Part shown: positions 20,858 through 27,233 of the stretch, one piece after another
Layout: every line of letters starts with the position of its first letter
How positions within the stretch are numbered: the stretch's first letter is position 1
NCBI GenBank assembly: GCA_023405135.1
Contig: JAEXYZ010000071.1
Span: 1-27,233 of the forward strand
DNA: 27,233 nucleotides
Direction: 5' to 3'
Source of the DNA: Bacillota bacterium
GTDB taxonomy: Bacteria; Bacillota; Bacilli; Bacillales_A; Planococcaceae
Notes under the pieces: generated by a model
What the model saw: only the letters and a program-made list of their open reading frames with translations
What the model was told of the DNA's origin: nothing
The model's database searches: none
Program-made: the position numbers and the translations under genes

Positions 20858-22435
20858 ATGACATCAACATTAGAAAAAGAGATATTATCTCGTCGGACAT
20901 TTGCCATTATCTCTCACCCAGATGCTGGTAAAACGACGATTACTGAAAAATTATTATTATTTGGTGGTGCCATACGTGATGCGGGTACCGTTAAAGGGAA
21001 AAAAACAGGGAAATTTGCTACATCAGACTGGATGGAAATCGAAAAACAACGTGGAATCTCTGTTACATCTTCTGTTATGCAATTTGATTATCAAGGATTC
21101 CGAGTTAATATTTTAGATACACCAGGGCACCAAGATTTCTCAGAAGATACGTATCGTACATTAATGGCAGTGGACAGTGCTGTCATGGTAATTGATGCTG
21201 CTAAAGGGATCGAGGCACAAACATTAAAGCTATTCAAAGTATGTCGCATGCGCGGTATTCCAATTTTTACATTTATAAATAAATTAGACCGTCAAGGAAA
21301 AGAGCCATTGGAGTTAATCGAGGAGCTTGAAGAAGTACTTGGTATTAACGCATATCCTATGAACTGGCCGATTGGTATGGGAAAAGAGTTTTTAGGCATT
21401 TACGATCGCTATAACAAACGTATTGAACAATTCCGTACAGATGAATCTGAACGTTTTTTACCAATTGATGAAGATGGTGAATTAGCAGTTGACCATCCAA
21501 TGAAGGTAACGTCATATTATACACAAGCAATGGACGATATTATGCTGTTAAATGAAGCAGGAAATGACTTCTCAGAAGAAAAAATTCGTCGTGGAGAATT
21601 ATCACCTGTATTTTTCGGTTCTGCATTAACAAATTTTGGTGTTCAAACTTTCCTTGAAACATATTTACAATTTGCACCAGCTCCACAGCCTCGTTTAACA
21701 GAAGATGAGCAATTTATCGATCCGGTTGAACATGACGATTTTTCTGGATTTATCTTTAAAATTCAGGCAAATATGAATCCAGCACACCGAGACCGTATTG
21801 CATTTGTTCGTATTGTATCAGGTAAATTTGAGCGAGGAATGAATATCGCCTTAGCTCGCACAGGGAAATCTTTCAAAGTATCACAATCAACACAATTTTT
21901 AGCTGATGATCGTGAAACAGTTGATGAAGCGGTAGCTGGAGATATTATCGGCCTTTATGATACAGGTACTTATCAAATTGGAGATACTGTTGTAGGTGGT
22001 AAGAAAATATTCCAATTTGAAAAATTACCTCAATTTACACCTGAAATTTTCGTTCGAGTGACTGCGAAAAATGTTATGAAATCAAAGCAATTCCATAAAG
22101 GGATTTTGCAATTAGTTCAAGAAGGTGCGATTCAGTATTATAAAACATTGCATACTGAGGAAGTTATTCTTGGTGCGGTAGGGCAATTACAATTCGAAGT
22201 ATTTGAACATCGTATGAAAAATGAGTACAATGTTGAAGTGCAAATGCAACCTATTGGATCAAAAATTGCCCGCTGGATTGAAAATGAAGAAGATGTTAAG
22301 GAGTCAATGTCTTCAGCACGATCTATGTTAGTGAAAGACCGCTTTGACAATCTTGTATTTTTATTTGAAAATGAATTTGCAATGCGTTGGTTCGCAGAGA
22401 AAAATGAGCATATAAAACTATATAGTTTATTGTAA
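20858..22435 (+). CDS. prfC: Peptide chain release factor 3
   Basis: 525 residues, full length. RF3 is a translational GTPase that recycles RF1 and RF2 from the ribosome after peptide release. G motifs: G1 SHPDAGKTTITEKLL near residue 18, the switch region QRGISVTSSVMQF near 64, G3 DTPGHQDFSEDTYR near 87, G4 FINKLDRQGKEP near 139, and G5 FFGSALTNFGV near 252. Domain II (about 290-375) and domain III with LGAVGQLQFEVFEHRMKNEY near 430 follow. ATG 20858 has AAAAGGAGA upstream. RF3 is absent from B. subtilis but present in staphylococci and planococci, which helps place the organism. A possible promoter is TTGTGC-18-TATTAT near 20800-20830. Confidence 0.96.
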   Translation: MTSTLEKEILSRRTFAIISHPDAGKTTITEKLLLFGGAIRDAGTVKGKKTGKFATSDWMEIEKQRGISVTSSVMQFDYQGFRVNILDTPGHQDFSEDTYRTLMAVDSAVMVIDAAKGIEAQTLKLFKVCRMRGIPIFTFINKLDRQGKEPLELIEELEEVLGINAYPMNWPIGMGKEFLGIYDRYNKRIEQFRTDESERFLPIDEDGELAVDHPMKVTSYYTQAMDDIMLLNEAGNDFSEEKIRRGELSPVFFGSALTNFGVQTFLETYLQFAPAPQPRLTEDEQFIDPVEHDDFSGFIFKIQANMNPAHRDRIAFVRIVSGKFERGMNIALARTGKSFKVSQSTQFLADDRETVDEAVAGDIIGLYDTGTYQIGDTVVGGKKIFQFEKLPQFTPEIFVRVTAKNVMKSKQFHKGILQLVQEGAIQYYKTLHTEEVILGAVGQLQFEVFEHRMKNEYNVEVQMQPIGSKIARWIENEEDVKESMSSARSMLVKDRFDNLVFLFENEFAMRWFAEKNEHIKLYSLL

Positions 22436-22519
22436 AATAATAAAGTAGGACTTTAGGCGTTTTAAAACAGGGGATATTATACTCGTTTATAAATAAAACT
22501 GTTTTTTTGGCATTTTCTA

Positions 22520-22528
22520 TGTTATAAT
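22520..22528 (+). promoter_or_regulatory. Extended -10 promoter of the riboswitch-terC transcript
   Basis: TGTTATAAT carries a perfect TATAAT preceded by the extended -10 TG. The -35 region (about 22500) is only a T-run. Initiation near 22535 would place the whole manganese aptamer in the leader RNA. Confidence 0.55.
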
Positions 22529-22563
22529 TACAACACAGAAAATTGAATAACCATTTGACAATT

Positions 22564-22713
22564 GTCAAAGGGGAGTAGCTATAAGTATTGTAAAATACTT
22601 ACTTCACATTCGTCATTACATGGTTATAGCCATCGGATGTGGAAGCATGGTGTCGAGGGTTCAAGACAATTTTGTTCTGAACACCATTATTATTGCTTAG
22701 CAAGACCTTTGCC
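22564..22713 (+). promoter_or_regulatory. yybP-ykoY manganese riboswitch
   Basis: Conserved elements are in place: CAAAGGGGAGTAGCTATAA at 22566-22584, a variable hairpin AAGTATT/AATACTT, CGTCATTACATGGTTATAGC closing the first arm, ATCGG, and the other arm ending in TAGCAAGACCTTTGCC at 22698-22713. The 5' strand CAAAGG (22566-22571) is complementary to CCTTTG (22706-22711), which is also the left arm of the terminator. Mn2+ binding that stabilises the aptamer base should therefore prevent the terminator and switch terC on, as established for this riboswitch class. Confidence 0.88.
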
Positions 22714-22740
22714 TAAAAATAGGCAGAGGTCTTTTCTTTT
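22702..22740 (+). terminator. Riboswitch-controlled terminator before terC
   Basis: AAGACCTTTGCCT (22702-22714) pairs with AGGCAGAGGTCTT (22721-22733), 13 bp with one wobble, followed by TTTTCTTTT. Its left arm is shared with the aptamer base, the basis of regulation. Confidence 0.9.
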
Positions 22741-22825
22741 GTCTAAAAGCTAAGAGTTTCTGTACAAAATTAGTTTTTTAAAATGTCCTTATAATGGGCA
22801 TACAGAAGGTAAGGAGGAAAATTTT

Positions 22826-23602
22826 GTGGAAGGAATTATTTTAGAATACGCTTGGGTACTAGTAGTGCTCGTTGTATTAGAAGGCCTATTAGCTGCAGAT
22901 AATGCGGTAGTAATGGCAGTAATGGTAAAGCATTTACCACATGAAAAACAAAAGAAAGCACTATTTTATGGCTTAGTAGGTGCATTTATTTTCCGTTTTG
23001 TTGCATTATTCTTAATTACAGTTTTAGTGAATTATTGGCAAATTCAAGCGATCGGTGCCGCATACCTATTATTTATTTCGATTAAGAATATATATGAACA
23101 GAAATTTAAAAAGACTGAGGAAGATGATGAATCGCTTGAAGATCAGCCCCAAAAAGGCAAAGGATTTTGGGCGACTGTGTTAAAAGTAGAACTTGCAGAT
23201 ATTGCCTTTGCTGTTGACTCAATGTTAGCGGCGGTTGCAATTGCTGTTACATTACCTGAGATTGGAAATTTCCATATAGGTGGAATTAATGCAGGTCAGT
23301 TTGGTGTTATGTTCTTCGGTGGTATTATTGGAATGATTCTAATGCGTTTTGCCGCACAATGGTTTGTAAAAATACTAAACGACTTCCCGGAATTAGAAAC
23401 AGCCGCATTTTTAATTGTTGGATGGGTAGGAGTGAAGTTAGTCGTTTTAACATTATCTCATGATAGAGTTGGCGTTCTTCCGCATGATTTCCCACATTCA
23501 ACTACTTGGGAGATTATCTTCTGGGGAGTATTACTTGCAATCGCTCTAGGTGGATATTTCTTTAGTGTTGTGAAAAAGAAAAAACATATTACAGAACAAT
23601 AA
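22826..23602 (+). CDS. TerC-family membrane protein (YkoY/MeeY-like)
   Basis: 258 residues with seven or so membrane helices. TerC motifs: EGLLAADNAVVMAVMVKHLP near residue 20 with the charged Asp in the membrane, and VELADIAFAVDSMLAAVAIA near 120, with the second metal-binding Asp. A hydrophilic loop (KFKKTEEDDESLEDQPQKGK, about 93-112) separates the two halves. Members in B. subtilis (YkoY, YceF, also called MeeY and MeeF) export manganese, in part to supply secreted enzymes. The Mn2+ riboswitch directly upstream fits that role: high Mn2+ induces its exporter. GTG 22826 has AAGGAGG upstream. A short terminator follows. Confidence 0.92.
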   Translation: MEGIILEYAWVLVVLVVLEGLLAADNAVVMAVMVKHLPHEKQKKALFYGLVGAFIFRFVALFLITVLVNYWQIQAIGAAYLLFISIKNIYEQKFKKTEEDDESLEDQPQKGKGFWATVLKVELADIAFAVDSMLAAVAIAVTLPEIGNFHIGGINAGQFGVMFFGGIIGMILMRFAAQWFVKILNDFPELETAAFLIVGWVGVKLVVLTLSHDRVGVLPHDFPHSTTWEIIFWGVLLAIALGGYFFSVVKKKKHITEQ

Positions 23603-23611
23603 AGATAAACT

Positions 23612-23645
23612 AAGAGGGACAGGGAACTGACCCTCTTTATTTTTG
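23612..23645 (+). terminator. Terminator after terC
   Basis: AAGAGGG (23612-23618) pairs with CCCTCTT (23631-23637), then T-rich sequence to 23645. It separates terC from the potassium transporter gene. Confidence 0.75.
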
Positions 23646-23703
23646 TGATTATATTCCTTATACTAGTAAAAGTTCAATATCTAACTTAAATGAGGCGAGC
23701 AAG

Positions 23704-25053
23704 ATGACTAACAAAACAAAAGGAAAAAGAGTGATCACGCCATTTCAACTCTTAGTATCTTATTATTTTATAGCAATCGCTACATCCTTTTTATTGTTAA
23801 GAATTCCCGCTGTATATCAAGAAGGGAAAGAAGTATCACTAGTTGATAGTTTATTTACTGCAGTAAGTGCTGTTAGTGTTACTGGATTAACGGTATTTGA
23901 TATTAATGCAACGTTTACCCCTTTTGGCATTGTTGTATTACTTGTTATTTTACAGCTTGGTGCTATTGGAATTATGTCACTGGGAACTTTTTTATGGATT
24001 ATTACCGGGAAAAAAATAGGTATGCGAGAAAGACAGCTAATAATGATTGATCATAATCAATACAGCATATCTGGAGTAGTACAATTATTAAAAGAAATTG
24101 TTAAAATTCTATTTATGATTGAAGCTGTTGGTGCACTTATTCTTTCAATTCATTTTCATCAATATTTCGAAACATGGGGAAAAGCGATAGAACATGGAGT
24201 ATTTGCTTCCATATCTGCTACAACAAATGGAGGCTTTGATATAACGGGGGAAAGCTTGAAGCCGTTTCATGGTGATTATTTTGTTCAATTTATCACGATG
24301 ATACTTATCATGCTTGGGGCAATTGGTTTCCCAGTATTAATTGAAATAAAAAATTTTCTACTTCGAAAAGATCAAGCATTTAGATTTAGCCTATTTACTA
24401 AAATAACAACTTCAACCTATGGTATTTTAATGGTAGTTGGAACGGTTGTCATTTTGCTAATAGAATCTTTTCAATCATTTCGCGGGATGCCTTGGCATGA
24501 AAAGCTTTTTACTGCCATGTTTCATTCTGTTTCTGCACGATCTGGAGGCTTAACGACCTATGATGTTTCTTCTTTTAGTGAAGCGACAGATATCTTTTTA
24601 AGCTTTCTTATGTTTATCGGTTCTTCACCTAGTTCTGTTGGTGGCGGTATACGAACGACTACATTTGCATTAGCTATTTTATTTTTATATAATTTCGCAA
24701 ATGGAAGAACGGAAATTCAATTGTTTGGTCGAGAAATATACTTAATTGATATTTTTCGTTCATACGTTGTCATTATATTAGCTTTCTTTATGGTCATGAT
24801 TGCAACAATGATTTTATTAATAACTGAACCATATGCCACAACTACACAAATTATTTTTGAAATTACTTCCGCATTCGGAACATCAGGAATGTCTCTCGGA
24901 ATTACTAGTGATTTATCTACCGAAGGAAAATTTGTTGTAATGGCATTAATGTTTATCGGACGTGTTGGGTTAATTTCATTTCTATATACACTCGGAGGTA
25001 AAGCCGATAAACCTCCATATCGATATCCTAAAGAGCGTGTTATTATTGGGTAA
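23704..25053 (+). CDS. Ktr/Trk potassium transporter membrane subunit (KtrB/KtrD-like)
   Basis: 449 residues, four membrane-pore-membrane repeats. The selectivity-filter loops are visible: SAVSVTGLTVFD near 52-63, SATTNGGFDITG near 168, SVSARSGGLTTYD near 278 and SAFGTSGMSLGIT near 395. The third is preceded by the intramembrane region and followed by SSPSSVGGGIRTTTFA, the flexible gate typical of KtrB. It imports K+ driven by Na+ or membrane potential and normally needs a cytosolic KtrA or KtrC RCK subunit, which is not encoded nearby, as for KtrC/KtrD of B. subtilis. ATG 23704 has GAGGCGAG upstream. No c-di-AMP riboswitch is visible in the 100 bases before it. Confidence 0.93.
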   Translation: MTNKTKGKRVITPFQLLVSYYFIAIATSFLLLRIPAVYQEGKEVSLVDSLFTAVSAVSVTGLTVFDINATFTPFGIVVLLVILQLGAIGIMSLGTFLWIITGKKIGMRERQLIMIDHNQYSISGVVQLLKEIVKILFMIEAVGALILSIHFHQYFETWGKAIEHGVFASISATTNGGFDITGESLKPFHGDYFVQFITMILIMLGAIGFPVLIEIKNFLLRKDQAFRFSLFTKITTSTYGILMVVGTVVILLIESFQSFRGMPWHEKLFTAMFHSVSARSGGLTTYDVSSFSEATDIFLSFLMFIGSSPSSVGGGIRTTTFALAILFLYNFANGRTEIQLFGREIYLIDIFRSYVVIILAFFMVMIATMILLITEPYATTTQIIFEITSAFGTSGMSLGITSDLSTEGKFVVMALMFIGRVGLISFLYTLGGKADKPPYRYPKERVIIG

Positions 25054-25076
25054 ATTAAAAAGTGCCTGAAAATTAA

Positions 25077-25116
25077 GGGGGTAGATGATGTTTTCTAGTC
25101 ATCTAACCCCTTTTTT
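25077..25116 (+). terminator. Terminator after the potassium transporter
   Basis: GGGGGTAGATGA (25077-25088) pairs with TCATCTAACCCC (25099-25110) with one mismatch and is followed by six Ts. Confidence 0.88.
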
Positions 25117-25195
25117 GCGGCTTAAACATTATTTAATCTAACTTGAAGTAATTATTTTATTTCAGTATTTAAAACGGTGAAAAATGTAATTCATT

Positions 25196-25386
25196 CTATT
25201 CAACAATTGGGCCATTTTATGGCATAACACTAAATAAGATATATGGATGTTTATGTTTAAGTTTAAGTGAGATTGTGAAGAAATATACTTAAAGTAATGA
25301 ATGCTTTAGTAGAACAAGCAAAGACAGTAATCACTATTTTATATTCCAGAATCTGGCGCATTCAGGGAATAAGGGATGCGCTTTTT
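25196..25386 (+). repeat. Leader-hairpin module 1 (noncoding)
   Basis: The stretch 25117-25562 has no convincing gene. From about 25207 (GGGCCATTTT, then ATAACACTAAA, TTATGTTTAAG, AGATTGTGAAGAA, TAGTAGAACAAG) it aligns with 26345-26450 upstream of the DUF4279 gene. It ends in a hairpin: GCGCAT (25357-25362) with ATGCGC (25376-25381), followed by TTTTT, terminator-like. The same words (AATCnGGCGC) recur after the following genes. Confidence 0.5.
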
Positions 25387-25562
25387 CCTTTTAAGAGCCA
25401 TTTTCGTGAATAAGGATTTTTGTAACTAAATTGGACAAACTCACCTAAATATAATTAAGAGTGATGAATTTGAATATAAAGCATTATGAATTTTAACAGT
25501 AATTTGATTTGGGTAAAATTTAAAAGGAAACTGGTTGTAAGTACATATATGAGGTGTAATGA

Positions 25563-26231
25563 ATGTCAAATATAAAAATAAAAATTGGAATATTTGTTCT
25601 AATGCTATTAGTTTTTACTTTAATAACCTTCACTTATCAATATCAAAAAGAAATTGATTGGACAAAAGAGATATATTTAAATAAATCCAATGTTAATTTT
25701 ATAGAAAGCCTTCACCAATATGATGCAGATGACTTACAAAATACCTTAGAAAGTTTAAATGAAGTTGAAAGCATGTCTAAAGATGAGGCAATGACTTTAA
25801 CAGCAAAAGCTAGCAATGAATGGAGTTTATGGGTACAAACATTACATAAGGCAGTTTTAACAGCGGATTATATTGTTCCAAAAGAGGATGAACAATATGG
25901 GTATAATGGATATATTGTAGGTTCCGAAAAACAATATCAAATATTGGGTAACTTATTTACTACTAATGGTTTTCGCTTTTATTTTGATTCTTTAGAAAAT
26001 AAGATAATTACTAATCAACTTAACAACCAAGATAAAATGCTACTTCAAGAAGTTAATCAACTTTTTAATTCTATTCATAATGTGATGAAAAGTAATTGGT
26101 TGATTAAGGTAGAAAATATTAATTTCCTAACTGACCAAGATGAAATTTTAAAAATGAAAGAACCATTCCTAAATTCTATTGAACAAGATGTACAAAGTTT
26201 AAGTGACCTTTATCATGAATTTTCTAATTAA
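25563..26231 (+). CDS. Membrane-anchored protein of unknown function
   Basis: 222 residues. One N-terminal membrane helix (IKIGIFVLMLLVFTLITFTY, about residues 6-25) with Lys before it suggests an uncleaved anchor and a large domain outside the membrane. The remainder is mostly alpha-helical and polar, with segments ADDLQNTLESLNEVESMSKD and DQDEILKMKEPFLNSIEQDV suggestive of helical bundles. I recognise no family or catalytic motif. The ATG has GAGGTG upstream. It sits in an accessory-looking stretch between two related leader-hairpin modules, A+T-richer than the genes to the left. Proteins of this look are common as lineage-specific genes in bacilli. Immunity or sensory roles are only guesses. 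Confidence 0.75.
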   Translation: MSNIKIKIGIFVLMLLVFTLITFTYQYQKEIDWTKEIYLNKSNVNFIESLHQYDADDLQNTLESLNEVESMSKDEAMTLTAKASNEWSLWVQTLHKAVLTADYIVPKEDEQYGYNGYIVGSEKQYQILGNLFTTNGFRFYFDSLENKIITNQLNNQDKMLLQEVNQLFNSIHNVMKSNWLIKVENINFLTDQDEILKMKEPFLNSIEQDVQSLSDLYHEFSN

Positions 26232-26241
26232 TAATCAAATA

Positions 26242-26450
26242 TGTCCTGTTCAGGGAACATGGTACTTTTCTTCAATAAGATTAGCTTAATAATATTTAAC
26301 AATCGGGCACATTTCAAGAGTATGGATCTGTTCTTTTTATGAGAGGGCCATTTAATTGAAATAACACTCAAAAATTGAATATTTATGTTAGCATTTACAT
26401 GAAGATTACGAAGAAGTTACTTCAATATAAAAACAGGTTAGTACAAGAAG
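26242..26450 (+). repeat. Leader-hairpin module 2 (noncoding)
   Basis: The gap between the two accessory genes starts with a short hairpin TGTTC-AGG-GAACA (26247-26259) near T-rich sequence. Then comes AATCGGGCACATTTCAAGAG (about 26302-26321) with a T-run at 26335, similar to the hairpin modules on either side but too degraded to fold well. GGGCCATTTAATTGAAATAA, ATAACACTCAAAA, TTATGTTAGC, AGATTACGAAGAA and TAGTACAAGAAG follow, aligned with module 1. I see no gene in it. Confidence 0.45.
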
Positions 26451-26512
26451 AAATAAGAGTACTATTGTATGTATAAACAGATAGGGCGCTTAATGTGGAG
26501 GTGAAATTAACC

Positions 26513-26944
26513 TTGAATAAAACACAAGTAAAGGTGTATTTCAGCTTATATGGAGAAGACTTTCCAATAGATGAGGTTACGGAAAGGTTAAAAGTGATAC
26601 CTACTGGAACCTATAAAAAAGGTGATTTAATTCCAAATCGTTCAACGAATCGTTATAGGAAAGAGTCAAGTTGGGATTTGGGAACAGACTATCAAGATTC
26701 ACTTGACGTTAATAAGCAACTCCAAGAAATTGTAGATAAATTACAAAATAAATCATTAACAATTAATGAAATTAAAGATGCTTATTCTTTAGAGTGTAAA
26801 TTCTTTATTGTTATCATAATAGAAAATGGAAATACACCTACGTTATATTTGAATAAAGAAATAGTAAAATTTGCTTCAAGCATCGAAGCCGAGTTTGATG
26901 TAGATTTATATGCAAATCCTTATGAAAGTAATCTTAATGATTAA
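26513..26944 (+). CDS. DUF4279-domain protein
   Basis: 143 residues. TTG 26513 is preferred over GTG 26495 because GGAGGTG (26497-26503) lies nine bases before the TTG, and the product then begins MNKTQVKVYFSLYGEDF as DUF4279 proteins do. Family features are the opening beta strand with GEDFPIDEVTERLKVIPTGT, a YKKGDLIPN turn, SSWDLGTDYQDSLDV with the conserved Trp, a helix DVNKQLQEIVDKLQ, and the terminal FASSIEAEFDVDLY. It is a small soluble protein. DUF4279 members have been linked by context to immunity against secreted toxins, but no toxin gene is in the window, so it may be an orphan. Function unproven. Confidence 0.85.
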   Translation: MNKTQVKVYFSLYGEDFPIDEVTERLKVIPTGTYKKGDLIPNRSTNRYRKESSWDLGTDYQDSLDVNKQLQEIVDKLQNKSLTINEIKDAYSLECKFFIVIIIENGNTPTLYLNKEIVKFASSIEAEFDVDLYANPYESNLND

Positions 26945-26960
26945 AATAGATTCAATAATC

Positions 26961-26991
26961 GGGCGCCATTCTGAGGAATTGGCGCTCTTTT
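26961..26991 (+). terminator. Terminator after the DUF4279 gene
   Basis: GGGCGCC (26961-26967) pairs with GGCGCTC (26981-26987) with one wobble, followed by TTTT. It begins with the words AATCGGGCGCC, shared with the hairpin at 25351 and the degraded one at 26302. Confidence 0.75.
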
Positions 26992-27110
26992 AGCTTTTGG
27001 GCTAGATTGAAGAACACGCCTAGAGAAGAACAAATCATTTATAAATAAAAGCAAAAACGATAAAATTAAACCGGTATCTGAGTAATGAATACATAAAGGA
27101 GCAGAAAAGT

Positions 27111-27233
27111 TGTAAACGTCAACCCCAAATGAACATTTTTTGCTCATTTACGATGAACACTTTTGATTAGTTGAAAATCTTTTGTTGATGTTTTAATCGG
27201 TGACTTTCGTTGTTCATATGAATAACCTCAACT
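27111..27233. mobile_element. Possible insertion-sequence terminus, IS21-like (partial)
   Basis: From about 27111 the text GTAAACGTCAACCCCAAATG is followed by AAATGAACA/TGCTCATTT in inverse arrangement (27127-27149) and by repeats of GATGAACACTTTTGATTAG type, ending at the window edge without a transposase frame. Terminal sequences with GTCAACCCC followed by repeated ATGAACA or GTTCAT words resemble ends of IS21-family elements in bacilli as I recall them. The remainder of 26992-27110 shows nothing else. The element, if real, would continue to the right. Confidence 0.35.

Noticed and set aside
23603..23703. c-di-AMP (ydaO) riboswitch before the potassium transporter
   Set aside because: Only 101 bases are available, part of them a terminator; the conserved ydaO elements are missing.
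26941..27147. Minus-strand ORF of 68 residues
   Set aside because: It spans the terminator of the DUF4279 gene, lacks a ribosome site and has no recognisable features.

Overview
The window reads as chromosome of a low-GC, endospore-forming Gram-positive bacterium of the Bacillales, most likely a Planococcaceae/Caryophanaceae member close to Lysinibacillus, Solibacillus or Ureibacillus. The reasons are the A+T-rich sequence, strong GGAGG ribosome sites with frequent GTG and TTG starts, the Bacillus subtilis yjb/yjc gene order with spore coat and SpoVA genes, and a MurE-type ligase close to a release factor 3 gene, an arrangement I recall from staphylococci. The genus is inference.

Layout. 1-200 is a 20-bp tandem repeat with a hint of 40-bp higher-order structure. 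362-3135 (minus) holds spxH, a truncated haemoglobin, a lytic transglycosylase and a CYTH-domain protein. Diverging from these, 3254-6112 (plus) holds yjbL, the small alarmone synthetase relQ, NAD kinase and a RluD-type pseudouridine synthase, followed by mgtE (6214-7587). 7682-11740 is a sporulation block: a CotO-like coat gene; a convergent Cys-rich CotZ/CotY gene; a SpoVA operon of the short form (YhcN/YlaJ-type lipoprotein, spoVAC, spoVAD, spoVAEb) behind a good forespore sigma-G promoter; then a YjcZ-type small protein and spoVIF. 11785-13536 (minus) is yjcF-yjcG-yjcH. 13571-13727 is a GC-rich dispersed-type repeat. 13836-17473 holds a PgpA-type phosphatase, two small ORFs, a decayed PAS/diguanylate cyclase and an aldehyde dehydrogenase. 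18042-22435 holds an M42 aminopeptidase, a MurE-type ligase and prfC. 22520-25053 is a manganese (yybP-ykoY) riboswitch with terminator, terC and a Ktr/Trk potassium transporter. 25054 to the end is accessory DNA: two poorly characterised genes, each with related leader and hairpin sequence, then a possible insertion-sequence end.

The genes fall into stress and nucleotide signalling (SpxH, RelQ, NadF), metal and ion homeostasis (MgtE, Mn riboswitch-TerC, Ktr), and spore formation. The most striking regulatory structure is at 11158-11207. A 21-bp hairpin buries the ribosome binding site of the yjcZ-like gene, and a sigma-K-like -10 box lies inside it. Read-through RNA from the forespore spoVA operon should therefore be translationally silent, while RNA started inside the hairpin would be translated. 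A second striking element is a four-stem, cloverleaf-like structure at 8094-8201 between the convergent coat genes.
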